A stretch of DNA of 64,000 nucleotides from Taxillus chinensis. Taxonomy: Eukaryota > Streptophyta > Magnoliopsida > Santalales > Loranthaceae. A model generated the notes under the pieces. It ran no database searches. It saw nothing but the letters and a program-made list of their open reading frames with translations, and had not been told where the DNA came from. Both the position numbers and the translations under genes were made by a program. The DNA lies in NCBI GenBank assembly GCA_023512835.1, contig CM042091.1, forward strand, positions 39,074,107 to 39,138,106, given 5' to 3'. This document shows positions 24,701 through 34,800 of this stretch, piece after piece. How positions within the stretch are numbered: position 1 is the stretch's first letter; each line of letters starts with the position of its first letter.

Positions 24701-27700
24701 GGGCCCATATTGATGTCATTTATCAATAATTTGTTTTGTCATAAAATCCTGAACTAATTTGGAGTTCAGAACTCCGAGAGATTAATTTGTAATTTGGGTG
24801 CTTATTAATTAATTGAAGAAATGAACAAAAAATATAAGTAAGATAGAGAGAGAGAGAGACTCCTAGCGTGTTGTCACTTGCGATTTGGTGAAAAAAAGAG
24901 AAAGAGGAGAGCTTGGAATTGGAGTTTGCCAACTAAGGAACTTGGATCTTGAGTTTGGAGTTGATTCATCAGCGAATCCTTTCCAAGTAGGTAATTCTAT
25001 TAGGTAATTCTATTTGCATCTTCCTTATATTCTTATCTTCCTCTAGCTTTAGGGTGGAAGATGTAGTAACAAATCCCAAGTGGTAGGATTTGGGATTAAT
25101 TCGGAATTAATGAAATCATATGATGTTGGAGTGTTAAATCTTATTGTTAACTCTTCTAAGTACTTAAGAGATCGTTTTATCGGTATATGCATGCTTGAAA
25201 ATGGGATTGAATTGGTATAATTGAGCTATGGGTGAAAGTGAAACTAGGACGAAAGCCGAAGGGCCATTTCAAGCAACCTGCTCGAGGCTCGAGTGTCAAG
25301 TCGGCCTCGAGCAAGGTATCAAGCATAAGGATTAAGCAGGGGTGTCAAGCAACATAAAGCGTCGAGCAAGCTCGAAGTTGGAGAGGGTGTCAAGCCAGCC
25401 TCGAGCAATTTCGAGCGTCACGCAGAGACTTGAGCAGTTGGGCAATGTCGCTTATATCTTTTTCTTAGTATGAAATATCATTGTTTACTTGGCATGAAAT
25501 ATTATTTGGTATGAATATGATTATGAGTTTAAAACCTCATTGCGTTCATGGGCTTTAAGGTTGGCATTTTGTTGGTTTGATTGGCGGTTTAACCAAGATC
25601 CCATATAGGGTTGTTTGGAGGCTGAGGCCCCTTATATGGCTGGTTGATTGTGTTAAGGTCCCATAGGTGGCAGGCTTGGTGTCGTATTCTCACATATGGT
25701 TGGCAAGCTATGAGAGCCTCGCCTTGTGTTTGCTTGATTTAATGTGGCAGTAGTTAATGTATTATCTAATTATTTGTGAATTGTTGTAATTTCATATGTA
25801 CCACATGGGATACTACACTAACACATGCATACACTGAATACATAATCTTAAATGTTAGTCTTGGTAGGATGGTGTGGAGTTGTAGATCGCCTATTGGCTA
25901 TTTGTGCTCACCCTACATTGTTATCCTATATTTGCAGGTTCTGACAAGAGGTAGTCATCGGTTCTATAGTTAAGCAGACTAAACACTACTAAGTAGAGGA
26001 CTTTCCTTGTTTATCCTCGACTAAAGAGAATGAGGAGGACGATCGAAGACTAGAGAATAGCGATTGTCGATCTCCAACAGTTAAGAGTTGCAAAGGTCAA
26101 CATAGACTAACATCAATTGTAGGAAAAAAGAACAATGTTGCAATGGTACAATCATCGTTGTCAACACGAGACCGGGCAAAGAGATCAATGACTAAGAAGA
26201 GACTGTCAGACAAAGTGCTCAAACAAAGAGATGTTGATGGACATCGTCAATGCCAAAGACATCAATGTCATCATCATCGTTGTCGATGTTGTGTCAAGTA
26301 GAGACATCGAAGTTGGTGTTGGGCAGAAACCTTGAAGTCGTCAAAGTTAGTGTCGCAAAAGCTGCCATCGAATGGTTCAAAGACGTCGACAGACAGGGGT
26401 TGTCATCAGCAGAGTCGTCATCGATGGGTGAGGACGTCAGCAAAGACTTCGTCGATGAACAGAGATATCGATGGTAGATTTGGCCAGAGAGCTTCGCTGG
26501 ATAGATAATGTTGACGACGTACGACAAACAGAACGTGAAGGATATAAACTAAGATAAAAGAACAAAATATTTATTTGAATGACTTTGATACCATATTAGA
26601 ATCCAAGTACTTTTATCCTAAAACTAATTAGATGTTGGAGAAATTATTCTTGGATCTATATTAAACTATACTTAACAACTTTTCCATTGTGAAACAATTC
26701 TAATACACTTCCCTCACGTGGCAGCGTGAATAATACACGAATGAAAATTATAAGTAAGACGGAATATCAAATAACACTATCCCAAGCTAGACATCATGAG
26801 TAGAAAATACAACCTGCTCTGATATCATGATACAAATAATAATAAAATTCTTTTATTGACATTTTCATACAATATATGGTCAAGTATATATACAAAAAGA
26901 TATGTTATTTATGGTAATGTAAATATTAAGATATCAAATCTAATTATATTATATCCCATAACACTACTAATTATGTCATATCATTCTAATTGTAGTAACA
27001 CCTAAAAACCTATTTCTTATAGTACAAAACAAGTAATTTCTAATACTTTTGAACGAAGAAATGACTTTCTTTCATATTTCACAAAAGCTGAAAGGACAAG
27101 TTGGAGAAAAGGAAGCAATTGGACATGAGCAACCAAAAAAAATTAAGGTATCCCACCTCAAAAGAATGAAATTCTACAATAAAAAAACCATTTGTTTTCT
27201 CTTCAAGATATGAAACCATAATATACGAGGAATGTTAAATGCAAACTAAGGGAGGAGTCACACCAAAAAGAAGTAACTTAAAAAAAAACGAATAATGAAG
27301 TAATATTGTGAATACATGAATTAGAACAAAGGATAAGAAGACAATGTAGCTTGAGCTTTTTTTAGAGGAAAAACAAAAAAATTATATGTTACTATGTCTG
27401 CATTTAAAAGCAATTAATTAACATCTTTCAGTGGAAGAAAAGCTAATCAATATAAAAAATATAAATAAAAAAATCACCAAATAATGGGAAAATAATAGAG
27501 ACAAAGTGCATAATAAAAAAACACTAGGAAAAAAGGGTATTATATGAAATGTTACCAACATTAGGGCATCTCCCATAGTCTTTCAAAATTGCTTTTTATC
27601 TCTATCTGTAGAGGAAAAAAATTAAAAACTTAGCTCCAGCAGTCATTTTCAATTTTTTTTTACAAAGTATATAATAATCCTTAATTTTTGAAAGGGTATC

Positions 27701-30700
27701 GTCTTTGTAAAAATTTAAAAAATAATATTTTTGCTGATTTTTTATTGAAGCTAGTGGGATTTGCGGTGGAAAGTAATAATAAAAAGTAGTTTTCAATAGA
27801 ATAAAGAGTAAAATAAAGAATACTGCTAGGGTGTTTCTTAAAATAAAAAATAGAATTATATTTTAGAGATAAATTTAGACTACTCTTGAAGATGGCTTGA
27901 TGTCACGCCCCGAACAGCGTAGTGCTGGCGGGCGTCTCCCAAGTAGCGCAGGTACGCGCTACTTGCGAAGGGACAAGACGAAAAGCATAACTAGTTTGGA
28001 TGGGATAGGCTCCACGACAGTTCGTGCGGAAGATCGATAGAGCCCCTTCGGAGTTCAGACGTACTGGCCCAGTTAAATGTGGAGAGTACGCTACTAGTCT
28101 CGGACCTGACGATGAAAAGGAAATTTGGCCATCCCTACACAAACAGGTCGAAAACTGGAGCCGTTCTCCGGATGAGCCCAAGCAAGGCAAAACCAGTCTA
28201 CATGTGCCCCGATCGGTATGGCTTACTCGGAGCATCCACCAGGGTGACCAAGTGCCGCACGGGTGAAAACCCTGATCCCGTGACAAAGTAGTATCAAAGC
28301 GGTTGTGGCCCGTTTCCAGAAAGCTCACCGAAGCACTCTCGCGAGATATATGCATGGTCCCTAATCCCAAGTTGGGAAGGAACCCCTAACAGATGGGGAT
28401 TGACCAGAAAAAGGTCTTCCACGCATCACATCCACCAAGTTGTTGGCTGCCGAGCCAAGGTGGAGTACCCAAGGAAGGGACAGAGTAGCATTGCGAGAGT
28501 CAAAATGAGCGCGCCAAAAGATCTTGGTTCCTCCGAACTCGCTAACGCAACGATGACGTTGCGAAATCAAGTGGGGGAGGATGTCATCCCCCGAACAGCG
28601 TGGTGTTGGTAGGCGTCTCCCAAGTGGCGCAGGTGCGCGCTACTTGCGGAGGGACAAGGCGAAAAGCGTAGCTAGTACGGATAGGATAGGCTCCATGGCA
28701 GTTCGTGCGGGATATCGATGGAGCCCCTTCGAAATTCAAACGTACTATCCCGGTTAAATGCGGAGAATACGCCGCTAGTATCGGACCTGACGATGAAGAG
28801 GAGAATTAGCCACATCCTGAGTCCAAGGCAGGGCGAAACCAGTCTACATGTGCTTCGATCGATATGACTTACTCGAAGCATCCACCAGAGTGACCGAGTG
28901 CCACACGGGTGAAAACCCCGATCCCATGACATTTAGCTCACTTAATTAAAATTAACACAACTTATTTAACCATTAGGGATAAATTTAGACTACTCTTGGA
29001 GGTTTGTATGTAATAGGGATAGACTTGCAGCCAAACAAAACAGATCATAGCCAAAGGGTCATACAGCTAGTGCGTTGATGGTATACTTACCTCATTCAAG
29101 TTCTTCCGAAGAATTAAGAACTTGAATTTTTTGAACCACTATTGAGAATCCAACTAGATTGCATTTCTAAAAATCCAGTTCGTTGAGAACAATTACAAAA
29201 AAATCTTCATTCTACCATGAAAAGTCAATTTCAAGCCAAGTTCAAAGCAATAAAACCAGTAGACATCATAAATATATACCGAACATTTTATGCCTCACTC
29301 TCTGGCCCAAACGAAAGGTATAGTGGACATTCTCGAATGCAAGAGCGTTTGCTGATACAGCCAGAGAGTCTGCCTCAAGTTTCAAAATTCTATCTCGTAA
29401 TTCAGCTGCCAAAGCATAATTCTCACTCTCAATTGCATTCTGCATGTCTGCACTGTGGGGGAATGAACAAAAGTGATCAAGTGATCATATGCAAAATTTT
29501 CAAATTACACACGAGGCGTAAATTTTGAAACCAAGGAGGTGGGGTAGGATAAAGTAAAAATTTTGTACCATCTCGTATGGAAAATAAAAAAATAAAAAAA
29601 AACATAAAAACAAAAACAAAACAAAACAAAAAAAGTGGTGAATGTAAAGATACAAAAATTTTCAAACTCACCGTAGACGCAGAATACATATACCCTTATC
29701 TTGAGCTTCGGTCTTTGTGGTTAATCCCCTTTTTGCTTCTTGTTGCCTGATAACTTCAATTTCAACCTTTGAACAATAGAACAAATAGGCATTTTTAAAA
29801 TTTTCCCATAACCCTACTGAGGCAAAGTCATGCGAAAGAGCATCTGAAAGGATTGACAGTAGGAATCACTGGAAATCTAATGCCAGCTTTTCTTGCAACT
29901 GTTTGAAAAGAATTTTTTGTATTGAGGTAGCACAAATGGAAATACATTATCTAACCTCAGTAAGCTTGTTTCTCAGCTGCTTTGCAATGTCATACTGCTC
30001 CATATTTAGAGCACACTGCCATTTCACAATTCCATTTAAACAACAGTTTGTAGACAGCCTCTAAGAATATAGATAATCACAATTATGCCATGATTTAAAG
30101 GAATCCGGGTAGTGTAGACAATAATTTTTACCAGTAATTGTGAAATCTAAAAACAAACAAAATTCAACACTTAGAAGCATTAAATGGATAAAGGCAAAGG
30201 GTTACCAAATCCAATCAATAAAATTTCATTTCCTTGGTATGACAAACTACACAATCAACACTAAATATTTTAGCTACAAAACAACTTGTTCAAGGTCTCC
30301 TATTATCTCATCATATACATCCGACTTATATGTGTGGGTAGAGAGAGAGCTATTAAAGGGCCAGGAGTAGGCCATCCCTTGAATTTTCAAAATTTTAAAG
30401 TCACTTTTAATTATATAATTGTTTTAGTTTGGTCCCTCGCATATTTCTAACATGTCCATAACTACTCTCTAAAATATAAAATACAACAGTGTTATCCTCT
30501 GCGTTTACATGTGCCATTAACTTATTCATTTATTAAATAATATTTTATATGTATTGTGCACTTTGCACATATAAGATCATTTCCATAACTTCAATTCCTA
30601 GAATCAGGATCCTTCCAAGTTCCAACAATTGACACTTACTCTCCTTGCCCCTCTACTCCTCACTGTTCTTTCAAAACTCCACCCAAAACCCAAGCAAAAT

Positions 30701-31320
30701 AGTTTTGTTTTACGAATTAAAATTACTTATCTACCTCTTTTTTTTTTCTTAACTATTTTTTTATCATTAAATAGTTTCGATTAACTTGGCCACCCTAGGG
30801 TCAAATTTCATGGCCCCATCTCTGCATCTGGACAACAGGCAGACTAATAATGCATTGACTGTAACTAAAAGATTAGCCATTGTTACTAATATAAGAAATA
30901 GCCGAAGACAAAGGAGAAGAGAACATTGTGTAGGACGCTGAGAGACGTGTAAAACGCTCCTGAAATTATACAAAAGAAAATTTAAAATAAAGCTCGACAA
31001 ACCTGTACTCGAGTGGCCAAGTCCAACCTAAAAAAGAAAACCAATACATCTTCGTTAGCACTCTCGCTACGCTCTGAGCTCGCATCCTGCCCTTGATCGC
31101 CCCCTTTAAAAATCCATCCAGCTTGAGCCCTCACACATCTCTGTGTCAGTATACCAGAGTGGCCACTGAAAACCCATCTCAGTATGTAGTCTCTTTCAAC
31201 TCCGTGGGTGCTTGCCGCTTTCCCAGTGAATTTGAAATGCCTCCTCCATAAAAGGTTTGATCCGCAAAACCCACTGCTTCCACTGGTCGTTAAAGTGCAA
31301 GTTGAAAATCCTTGCACCAT
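12557..31320 (-). CDS. CLPF: ClpF-like plastid Clp-protease adaptor (UVR + YccV/HspQ domains), complete
   Basis: Eight exons, all GT-AG: 31320-31003, 30015-29956, 29766-29672, 29452-29280, 20642-20530, 13072-13027, 12870-12830 and 12709-12557. They join in phase to 999 bp (332 aa plus stop) with no internal stop. The order fits plant ClpF. Residues 1 to about 60 are Ser/Arg/Thr-rich with few acidic residues, as in a plastid transit peptide. An N-terminal domain ends [16 protein letters not shown]-like helix ([15 protein letters not shown]) lies near 110-124, and the UVR motif ([15 protein letters not shown]) near 163-178. A YccV/HspQ-like domain ([10 protein letters not shown]..., [40 protein letters not shown]) spans about 195-310. 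ClpF is known to act with ClpS1 in the chloroplast stroma, delivering substrates such as glutamyl-tRNA reductase to ClpC. Two introns are enlarged by retroelements. Confidence 0.92.
12830..12870 (-). CDS. CLPF: ClpF exon 7
   Basis: 41 bp encoding [13 protein letters not shown] after a TTGCAG acceptor, with a GTGAGT donor. Confidence 0.9.
13027..13072 (-). CDS. CLPF: ClpF exon 6
   Basis: 46 bp encoding [15 protein letters not shown], with acceptor TTCCAG and donor GTAATA. It is reached across a 7.5-kb intron. Confidence 0.9.
13600..14748 (-). mobile_element. L1-type LINE 3' fragment
   Basis: Minus-strand frames at 14573-14355 ([21 protein letters not shown]) and 14249-13875 ([40 protein letters not shown]) form the zf-RVT region at the end of a plant L1 ORF2. 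Upstream scraps to 14740 match the 'LLGKWMWRF' block. The low-coordinate end is A/T-rich 3' UTR resembling the LINE at 1000-2760, so they are probably one family. Copia C truncates the fragment at 14748. It lies in ClpF intron 5, same strand. Confidence 0.75.
14749..14869 (+). repeat. 5' LTR of copia C
   Basis: 121 bp, TG...CA ends, followed directly by the tRNA-iMet primer site. Confidence 0.85.
15599..16960 (+). pseudogene. Copia C gag, split by a MITE
   Basis: The start is ATG at 15599. The UBN2/gag N-terminus is clear ([41 protein letters not shown]), with a TAG at 15875-15877 after GIWD. After the MITE the frame resumes ([25 protein letters not shown]) and carries a CX2CX4HX4C-type knuckle region (about 16786-16827) in which the first Cys is Tyr ([14 protein letters not shown]). 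The long frame beginning at 16335 takes its first residues from MITE sequence. Confidence 0.75.
16028..16424. mobile_element. Mutator-type foldback MITE, 397 bp
   Basis: The ends are GGATGCGAGTTTGCTGCTGCG and, read inward from the right, GGACGCGAGTTCGCTGCTGCG. The 9-bp direct repeat CTTTTTACT sits exactly on both sides (16019-16027 and 16425-16433). A 9-bp duplication is the hallmark of Mutator-like elements. The two arms, each about 190 bp, are inverted copies nearly to the centre, so the element folds into one long hairpin. It has no coding capacity. Confidence 0.92.
16948..18447 (+). pseudogene. Copia C reverse transcriptase and RNase H
   Basis: RT starts at the usual HPGWR-like entry, then [43 protein letters not shown] and [14 protein letters not shown] at 17384-17386 replaces the Trp that follows PRA. 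The YIDDIVI box is near 17497-17517. RNase H follows in two frames ([38 protein letters not shown]) to the stop at 18447. Frameshifts lie near 17820 and 18060. Confidence 0.82.
18455..18616 (+). repeat. 3' LTR of copia C with an internal duplication
   Basis: 162 bp, TG...CA ends. A block starting CCATATTGGTATTACC at 18473 recurs at 18521 (48-bp offset), which accounts for most of the extra length over the 5' LTR. Confidence 0.85.
18617..19480 (+). pseudogene. Detached copia integrase segment abutting the LTR
   Basis: Starting one base after the 3' LTR of copia C, the frame 18577-19233 encodes the post-protease region and integrase of the same family ([63 protein letters not shown]). Other frames continue it to a PKYLWG-like box near 19450. 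There is no primer site, gag or protease before it. The segment falls inside the block that copia C itself lacks. Confidence 0.78.
19481..20164 (-). mobile_element. Truncated LTR element: LTR, primer site and leader only
   Basis: The minus strand reads LTR (20164-20053, TGTTGG...TTTACA), then a tRNA-iMet primer site (20052-20040, TGGTATCAAAGCC), then a leader rich in GTC/GAC repeats to about 19481, where it meets the integrase piece. The second LTR and all coding regions are missing. The frames at 19598-19962 have no recognisable domain. Confidence 0.65.
20053..20164 (-). repeat. LTR of the truncated element
   Basis: 112 bp with TG...CA ends, followed on the minus strand by the primer site at 20052-20040. 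Confidence 0.65.
20292..20569 (-). repeat. Degenerate tandem duplication of the 3' end of ClpF exon 5
   Basis: Unit 20446-20569 includes the end of exon 5 and its donor. Unit 20292-20432 is a diverged second copy with the same order (AAGGGTATCACA ... ATTGGATT ... AATTTTCT). The copy keeps an SNQP-like stretch but its frame closes after two more residues, so it looks like a dead partial exon copy in intron 5. Confidence 0.7.
20530..20642 (-). CDS. CLPF: ClpF exon 5
   Basis: 113 bp encoding [18 protein letters not shown] through NQPFYQ. The TATCAG acceptor completes the split Gly codon and the donor is GTCCTT. A degenerate tandem copy of its 3' end lies just downstream. Confidence 0.9.
20818..20987 (-). 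repeat. 3' LTR of copia D
   Basis: Diverged partner of 26828-27000. The outer low-coordinate boundary is approximate. Confidence 0.65.
21880..22375 (-). pseudogene. Copia D reverse transcriptase fragment
   Basis: Minus frame 22375-22109 encodes fingers/palm motifs ([40 protein letters not shown]) and stops after PHGFVT. Scraps of a YIDDIVI active-site box remain near 21925. RNase H further down (21200-21800) is only vaguely recognisable. Confidence 0.72.
22812..23122 (-). pseudogene. Copia D integrase C-terminal part
   Basis: Frames at 23170-22934 and 23009-22812 encode the [17 protein letters not shown] stretch, FPIDPRIF, and the [20 protein letters not shown] box typical of the end of copia integrase. 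It is separated from the core by the solo LTR. Confidence 0.75.
23128..24138. mobile_element. Solo LTR inside the copia D integrase
   Basis: 1,011 bp starting TGATAAAGCC and ending CTGTTTCA, with the perfect 5-bp direct repeat AACAT on both sides (23123-23127 and 24139-24143). Removing it and one AACAT rejoins the integrase frame (LLLQINV next to LRFFWVDA). No coding sequence is visible; the family is unknown, with a Ty3/gypsy LTR most likely by size. Confidence 0.85.
24144..24712 (-). pseudogene. Copia D integrase core and GAG-pre-integrase
   Basis: The minus strand in changing frames shows [16 protein letters not shown] (GAG-pre-integrase), [22 protein letters not shown] and a DYS core box, then [17 protein letters not shown] next to the solo LTR. 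Many stops. Confidence 0.68.
24713..26060. other. Unassigned 1.35-kb block replacing gag/protease of copia D
   Basis: Integrase homology ends at about 24712 and the leader begins near 26060; gag and protease are not recognisable between them. The block has a (GA)n run near 24848-24862 and repeated CTCGAG/TCGAGC words at 25278-25430. A splice-acceptor-like TTTGCAG precedes GTTCTGACAAGAGG near 25938. It resembles LTR sequence of another element, but I found no TG...CA ends with a matching target duplication. Confidence 0.4.
26828..27000 (-). repeat. 5' LTR of copia D
   Basis: 173 bp, TGATAC...AGTAACA on the plus strand (TG...CA), adjacent to the primer site at 26816-26827. Confidence 0.75.
27001..27562. 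other. AT-rich ClpF intron sequence
   Basis: Long A and T runs and no open frame. Nothing recognisable. Confidence 0.4.
27563..27897. mobile_element. Possible PIF/hAT-type MITE
   Basis: The left end GGGCATCTCCC...AGTCTTT and the inverted right end (AGACTACTCTTGAAGATGGC) form diverged terminal inverted repeats of the common plant GGGCATCTCCAA type. TTA and TGA flank it. A further copy of the right end (GATAAATTTAGACTACTCTT) lies at about 28979-28998 beyond the TRIM, so the structure is uncertain. Confidence 0.4.
27901..28285 (+). repeat. 5' LTR of the TRIM
   Basis: 385 bp, TGTCAC...GTGACA short inverted ends. Confidence 0.85.
28582..28931 (+). repeat. 3' LTR of the TRIM
   Basis: 350 bp; about 35 bp around its centre that are present in the 5' copy are missing. 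Confidence 0.85.
29280..29452 (-). CDS. CLPF: ClpF exon 4
   Basis: 173 bp encoding the UVR motif ([15 protein letters not shown]) and the start of the YccV domain ([12 protein letters not shown]). It ends within a Gly codon at a GTATAT donor, before an 8.6-kb intron. Confidence 0.9.
29672..29766 (-). CDS. CLPF: ClpF exon 3
   Basis: 95 bp encoding [14 protein letters not shown] and a linker, with a GTGAGT donor splitting an Arg codon. Confidence 0.9.
29956..30015 (-). CDS. CLPF: ClpF exon 2
   Basis: 60 bp, exactly 20 codons ([20 protein letters not shown]), a UVR-like helix. Acceptor GGCAG and donor GTTAGA. Confidence 0.9.
31003..31320 (-). CDS. CLPF: ClpF exon 1
   Basis: 318 bp from the ATG at 31318-31320 to a GTTTGT donor. 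It encodes the probable transit peptide and the N-terminal domain ending DLATRVQ. A GTG two codons upstream is also in frame, but the ATG is the normal choice. Confidence 0.88.
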
Positions 31321-31860
31321 TCCCACTCTGTAATGAACAAATATGCTCCTCCTACCTACAAATTTGTGAAAAACAAAAAAAAAAAAAAAAAAAGCTCGAG
31401 TAAGTTAATAGCGCCCAAAAGCAATGCCCCTAACTTGGTGAACGGAAGGGTATGCCAAATTAGTCACCACTAAGAAACATATAAACATCCCCAAGAAAAA
31501 CCCATATTCCAATCAGAGCAAATTTAAGTTTAACTCGAATGCCCAAAATCCGTTCTTGCAAAAAATGGATCAGAAGCCAGTAAAAAGACAGTTGGAAGAT
31601 AAAGCAAAACACAGCTGCACTTTTGCACAGTAAGAAGGCAGAGAACGAGACGTCTGGCTCTTTCCCGGCCGTTTCTCATGCAACGTAACACAAATCATCT
31701 AAGACAAGTACAACAAAGTAATAGACATTTGGAAGTACATCTAACACAAGCACGATACCTTGCTCAAATTCCCACCGCCAGGAAGCCTCCGCCGCACCGC
31801 AAAATATCAGATTAACCCCAAGGCCCAAATCTCAACATCCTAATAAAAATTCAGATTTTA
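31321..31860 (-). promoter_or_regulatory. Probable 5' UTR and promoter region of ClpF
   Basis: This lies immediately upstream of the ClpF ATG. It contains a long A run near 31376-31394 and a GC-richer patch at 31775-31805 that could be 5' UTR. I cannot point to a convincing TATA box or start site. Confidence 0.35.
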
Positions 31861-34800
31861 TATGAATTTTTATTATTTATTAATACTTTTAAATTCTTCT
31901 AATTTATTATTTTTAAAAATAATATAATCATTCTTAATCACCACTAGCATGTTTTGTGAAAATCAAAAAATAATAAATAAAATAAATAAATAAATCCTGA
32001 CATTATAATTTTTTACATGCTTTTTTAGTAATATTTATTTTCTATAATTATTAAATTTTTATTTTTCTTATTTCGTTCATATTTTTTATAACTTTTATTT
32101 TTTCTTCTTATTAAATTATAAAAATTATTATTAAATAAAAAATATTAATATAAAATATTATTTTAATAATATATAGAGTAATTAAGAAATTTATTGTAAT
32201 ATATATTTATATAGTGAAACAAAAAGTAATTTAAATTTTTAAATTTGGCAAAAAATACTATAGCTTACCATTTATTTTCAAGTTTGAACAATCTTATAAT
32301 CATTTATTGGGGGTGGCAATGACCTCCACCCATTTTGACACGTAATCCAACAAAATGCATAAGTTGTTACAGGAATAGAGAGATGGTCTCATGAAGTCTA
32401 TGTTGAGATAGTACTATATAAAGCAATATGTAATTTTAATTATATAAAGACTATTTTTGATTAATTGAAATATATTTTGTTTAAGTATTTATTAGATTGC
32501 ATTCTTATGCTTTCTTGTGTGGCTAAGCATTATGATGTCATCTTACTTATTGAAGTCTATTACTGAGTATGTATGGGACATATACAATAAATTCACTAAT
32601 TAGACTAAGTATAAAATTGATTTACAATTAGTGAATAAAGTTTGGGATGCTCTATTTTAATAAGATTATAGTGCGAACTATTTCCATAATGAGAGTGATC
32701 TAATTTAAGATCATTATAAAAAGTTTATAAATAGTAGTATCAGTATGTTTTTATACATATTGGATAGAACCATGATAGAATAAGTTATTTAACTAATTTT
32801 GGTTGCATTGTATGAAAAACTTTATATTCTATCACTGGATAACTAATTCATGGATTGATCTTAATCCAAACCATTTGACTAACTCATGTTTATAATTTAT
32901 ATCTTTAGACTTATCAATGAATGAGAGACTTAGTGCTTTAAATACCTCGATATCTTAGAGATATAATATTATAGAAAGTGAGAGTGTTAAATCAGGTGCG
33001 TGAAATCTATTACTTTATTATGTGAAAAGTAATAATATTTTCATATTTGTTTAATTGAGTTAGATGAATGTGTGCTTGTAAACTATATTAGATATAGTTT
33101 ATTATAAATCCTAATTCATAATTTGATCATGAATAGGTCCTCATTTGGAGAATTCTTGATAACACATTGACAAAGATATAATTCAAAAGTCAAACGAATT
33201 TATTGATATATGTCTAATTATAAATATCATAGTGAATGATTATATCGCGCGTGTGATGATTATATCGATGGACATTTGTGGATTCTTATAATTATATGCA
33301 AGTAATCTTAGAGTATAGTTTTAGCCACCTTACGACTGAAACTAAAACTAATAAATAATGATTTAATTGATTAATGAGATTAATTAATTAAATATTATTT
33401 ATTGGAACCGATTAAGTAGATCCATTTGAATCATTTAGTTGGTATCATTTATTATTGTATAGAATCTTAGTTGTGTTTAAGAGCTAATTATTTAATGTGT
33501 ATTATAAATTTAAGAATTAAATATATATTAAATCGTTATTTATTTAATTATATTAAATAAATAATAATAAATATTATATTTATTTAATGTGATTAAATAA
33601 ATAATTATATTATTTATTTATTTAATAAATAATTTAGATATTATTTAATTAGCTTTATCATAATAATCATATTATTTAAAGAGCTTAAGTAATTATGAAT
33701 ATTGTGTATTATTATTATTTAATTAAAATAGCGTATGCATAATAGCATAGGAGTATTGTCTGAGTGTATAAATAAATGCATAGCATCCTAGGTTAAATGT
33801 GTGTAAATGTGTGAAATCTTTAATAGTCGAGAGAGAGAAGAAAGCAATTGAAAGTTTAATCTTTAGCAAGGTGGTGTTCATTAACTTTGATCCGGGAGTA
33901 ACCATCCGTATTCGTTGAAAGGTGAATGTGAGAGAAGGTTAAGTAATGATAGTATCCGAGAGGCTACGAGGATGTTGATCATGAGTGTGACAGGCTTACA
34001 ATATATTGCAAGTGTATGATCGAAGTAATAACGGGATGCGATTTTATACCACAAATTATCATTCCCACGGAGATCTTGTTCGTCAATTTAAATGAGGCAA
34101 TCACCAAAACATATCCTTCCTTAATTATCTAAAAAATTGAAAGTTGTTCTTAGTTTGATTAATTGATTATAATTGAATATAAATAACATAAAATAAGGCT
34201 GGTAAGACTAGTTTTGAAAAATGATTCATTGGTTGTAAGCGAGTTTGTGATTAGGGTTTGATTTCACCACCTCCAGTATGTGTACGTTTTCTATATTGTA
34301 AATGTTATAATTTTTAGTTCCATTGACCTACACTTTTCTTCTTTAAATTTGGTCCATGCAAAGAAGATTAAGTTTGATCCCAAAACCACTTAGTCCGTGC
34401 GAGTTGGGATCCACAACACCATTTTATGCATAAATCAAATACGTGTGCATGTATGTTCTCTGACTTTGTCGGTGTTCTTCGATGTTCCCCCCGCAGTTGT
34501 AATTCCGTCTGAAAAACATAAGCTTTAATCACCCCTCTCGCCTCTATTTTTGTCTTTATTTGTATCCTTTTACTCGTTTTCCATAAATGTTTCCAAATCA
34601 GCCTGTCATTTCCACGATCTTCGATTACGTTTTCCAGCTTTACGTAAATTTCCTTTAACGTGAGTACCGTATGTGTCGGTGATCATTAATTCATTGCATG
34701 ACCATTATTGCCTTAAATTTTGTCCTTTGTGGGTCTGAATGATTGACGAAATAAAAGCACGCGGAGATATCACGGGCATCAACGGCAAGAGTCGCAGATG

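Larger units (their letters stand above)
20818..27000 (-). mobile_element. Copia element D with nested insertions
   Basis: LTR-like repeats (about 170 bp) lie at 20818-20987 and 26828-27000. The minus strand reads 5' LTR, primer site (TGATATCAGAGC at 26827-26816), leader, an unassigned block, integrase, RT, an RNase H remnant, the purine tract (20999-20988) and the 3' LTR. The integrase is split by a 1.0-kb solo LTR. No clear target duplication is left. The whole element is in ClpF intron 4, same strand as the gene. Confidence 0.8.
27901..28931 (+). mobile_element. TRIM (terminal-repeat retrotransposon in miniature)
   Basis: LTRs 27901-28285 and 28582-28931 begin TGTCA(C/T) and end (C/G)(A/G)TGACA. 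The 296-bp internal region starts with a tRNA-iMet-like primer site (TAGTATCAAAGC at 28289-28300) and ends with the purine tract GTGGGGGAGGA. There is no coding potential; the open frames on both strands are GC-rich shadows. No 5-bp target duplication is seen (CTTGA versus TTTAG). It lies in ClpF intron 4. Confidence 0.85.

Noticed and set aside
25261..25440. Repeated CTCGAG/TCGAGC words as a CRISPR-like or satellite array
   Set aside because: Spacing and unit are irregular, and this is plant nuclear DNA.
27903..28370. 155-codon open frame on the minus strand
   Set aside because: It lies across the TRIM LTR, overlaps open frames on the other strand, and is repeated in the second LTR. GC-rich noncoding sequence explains it.
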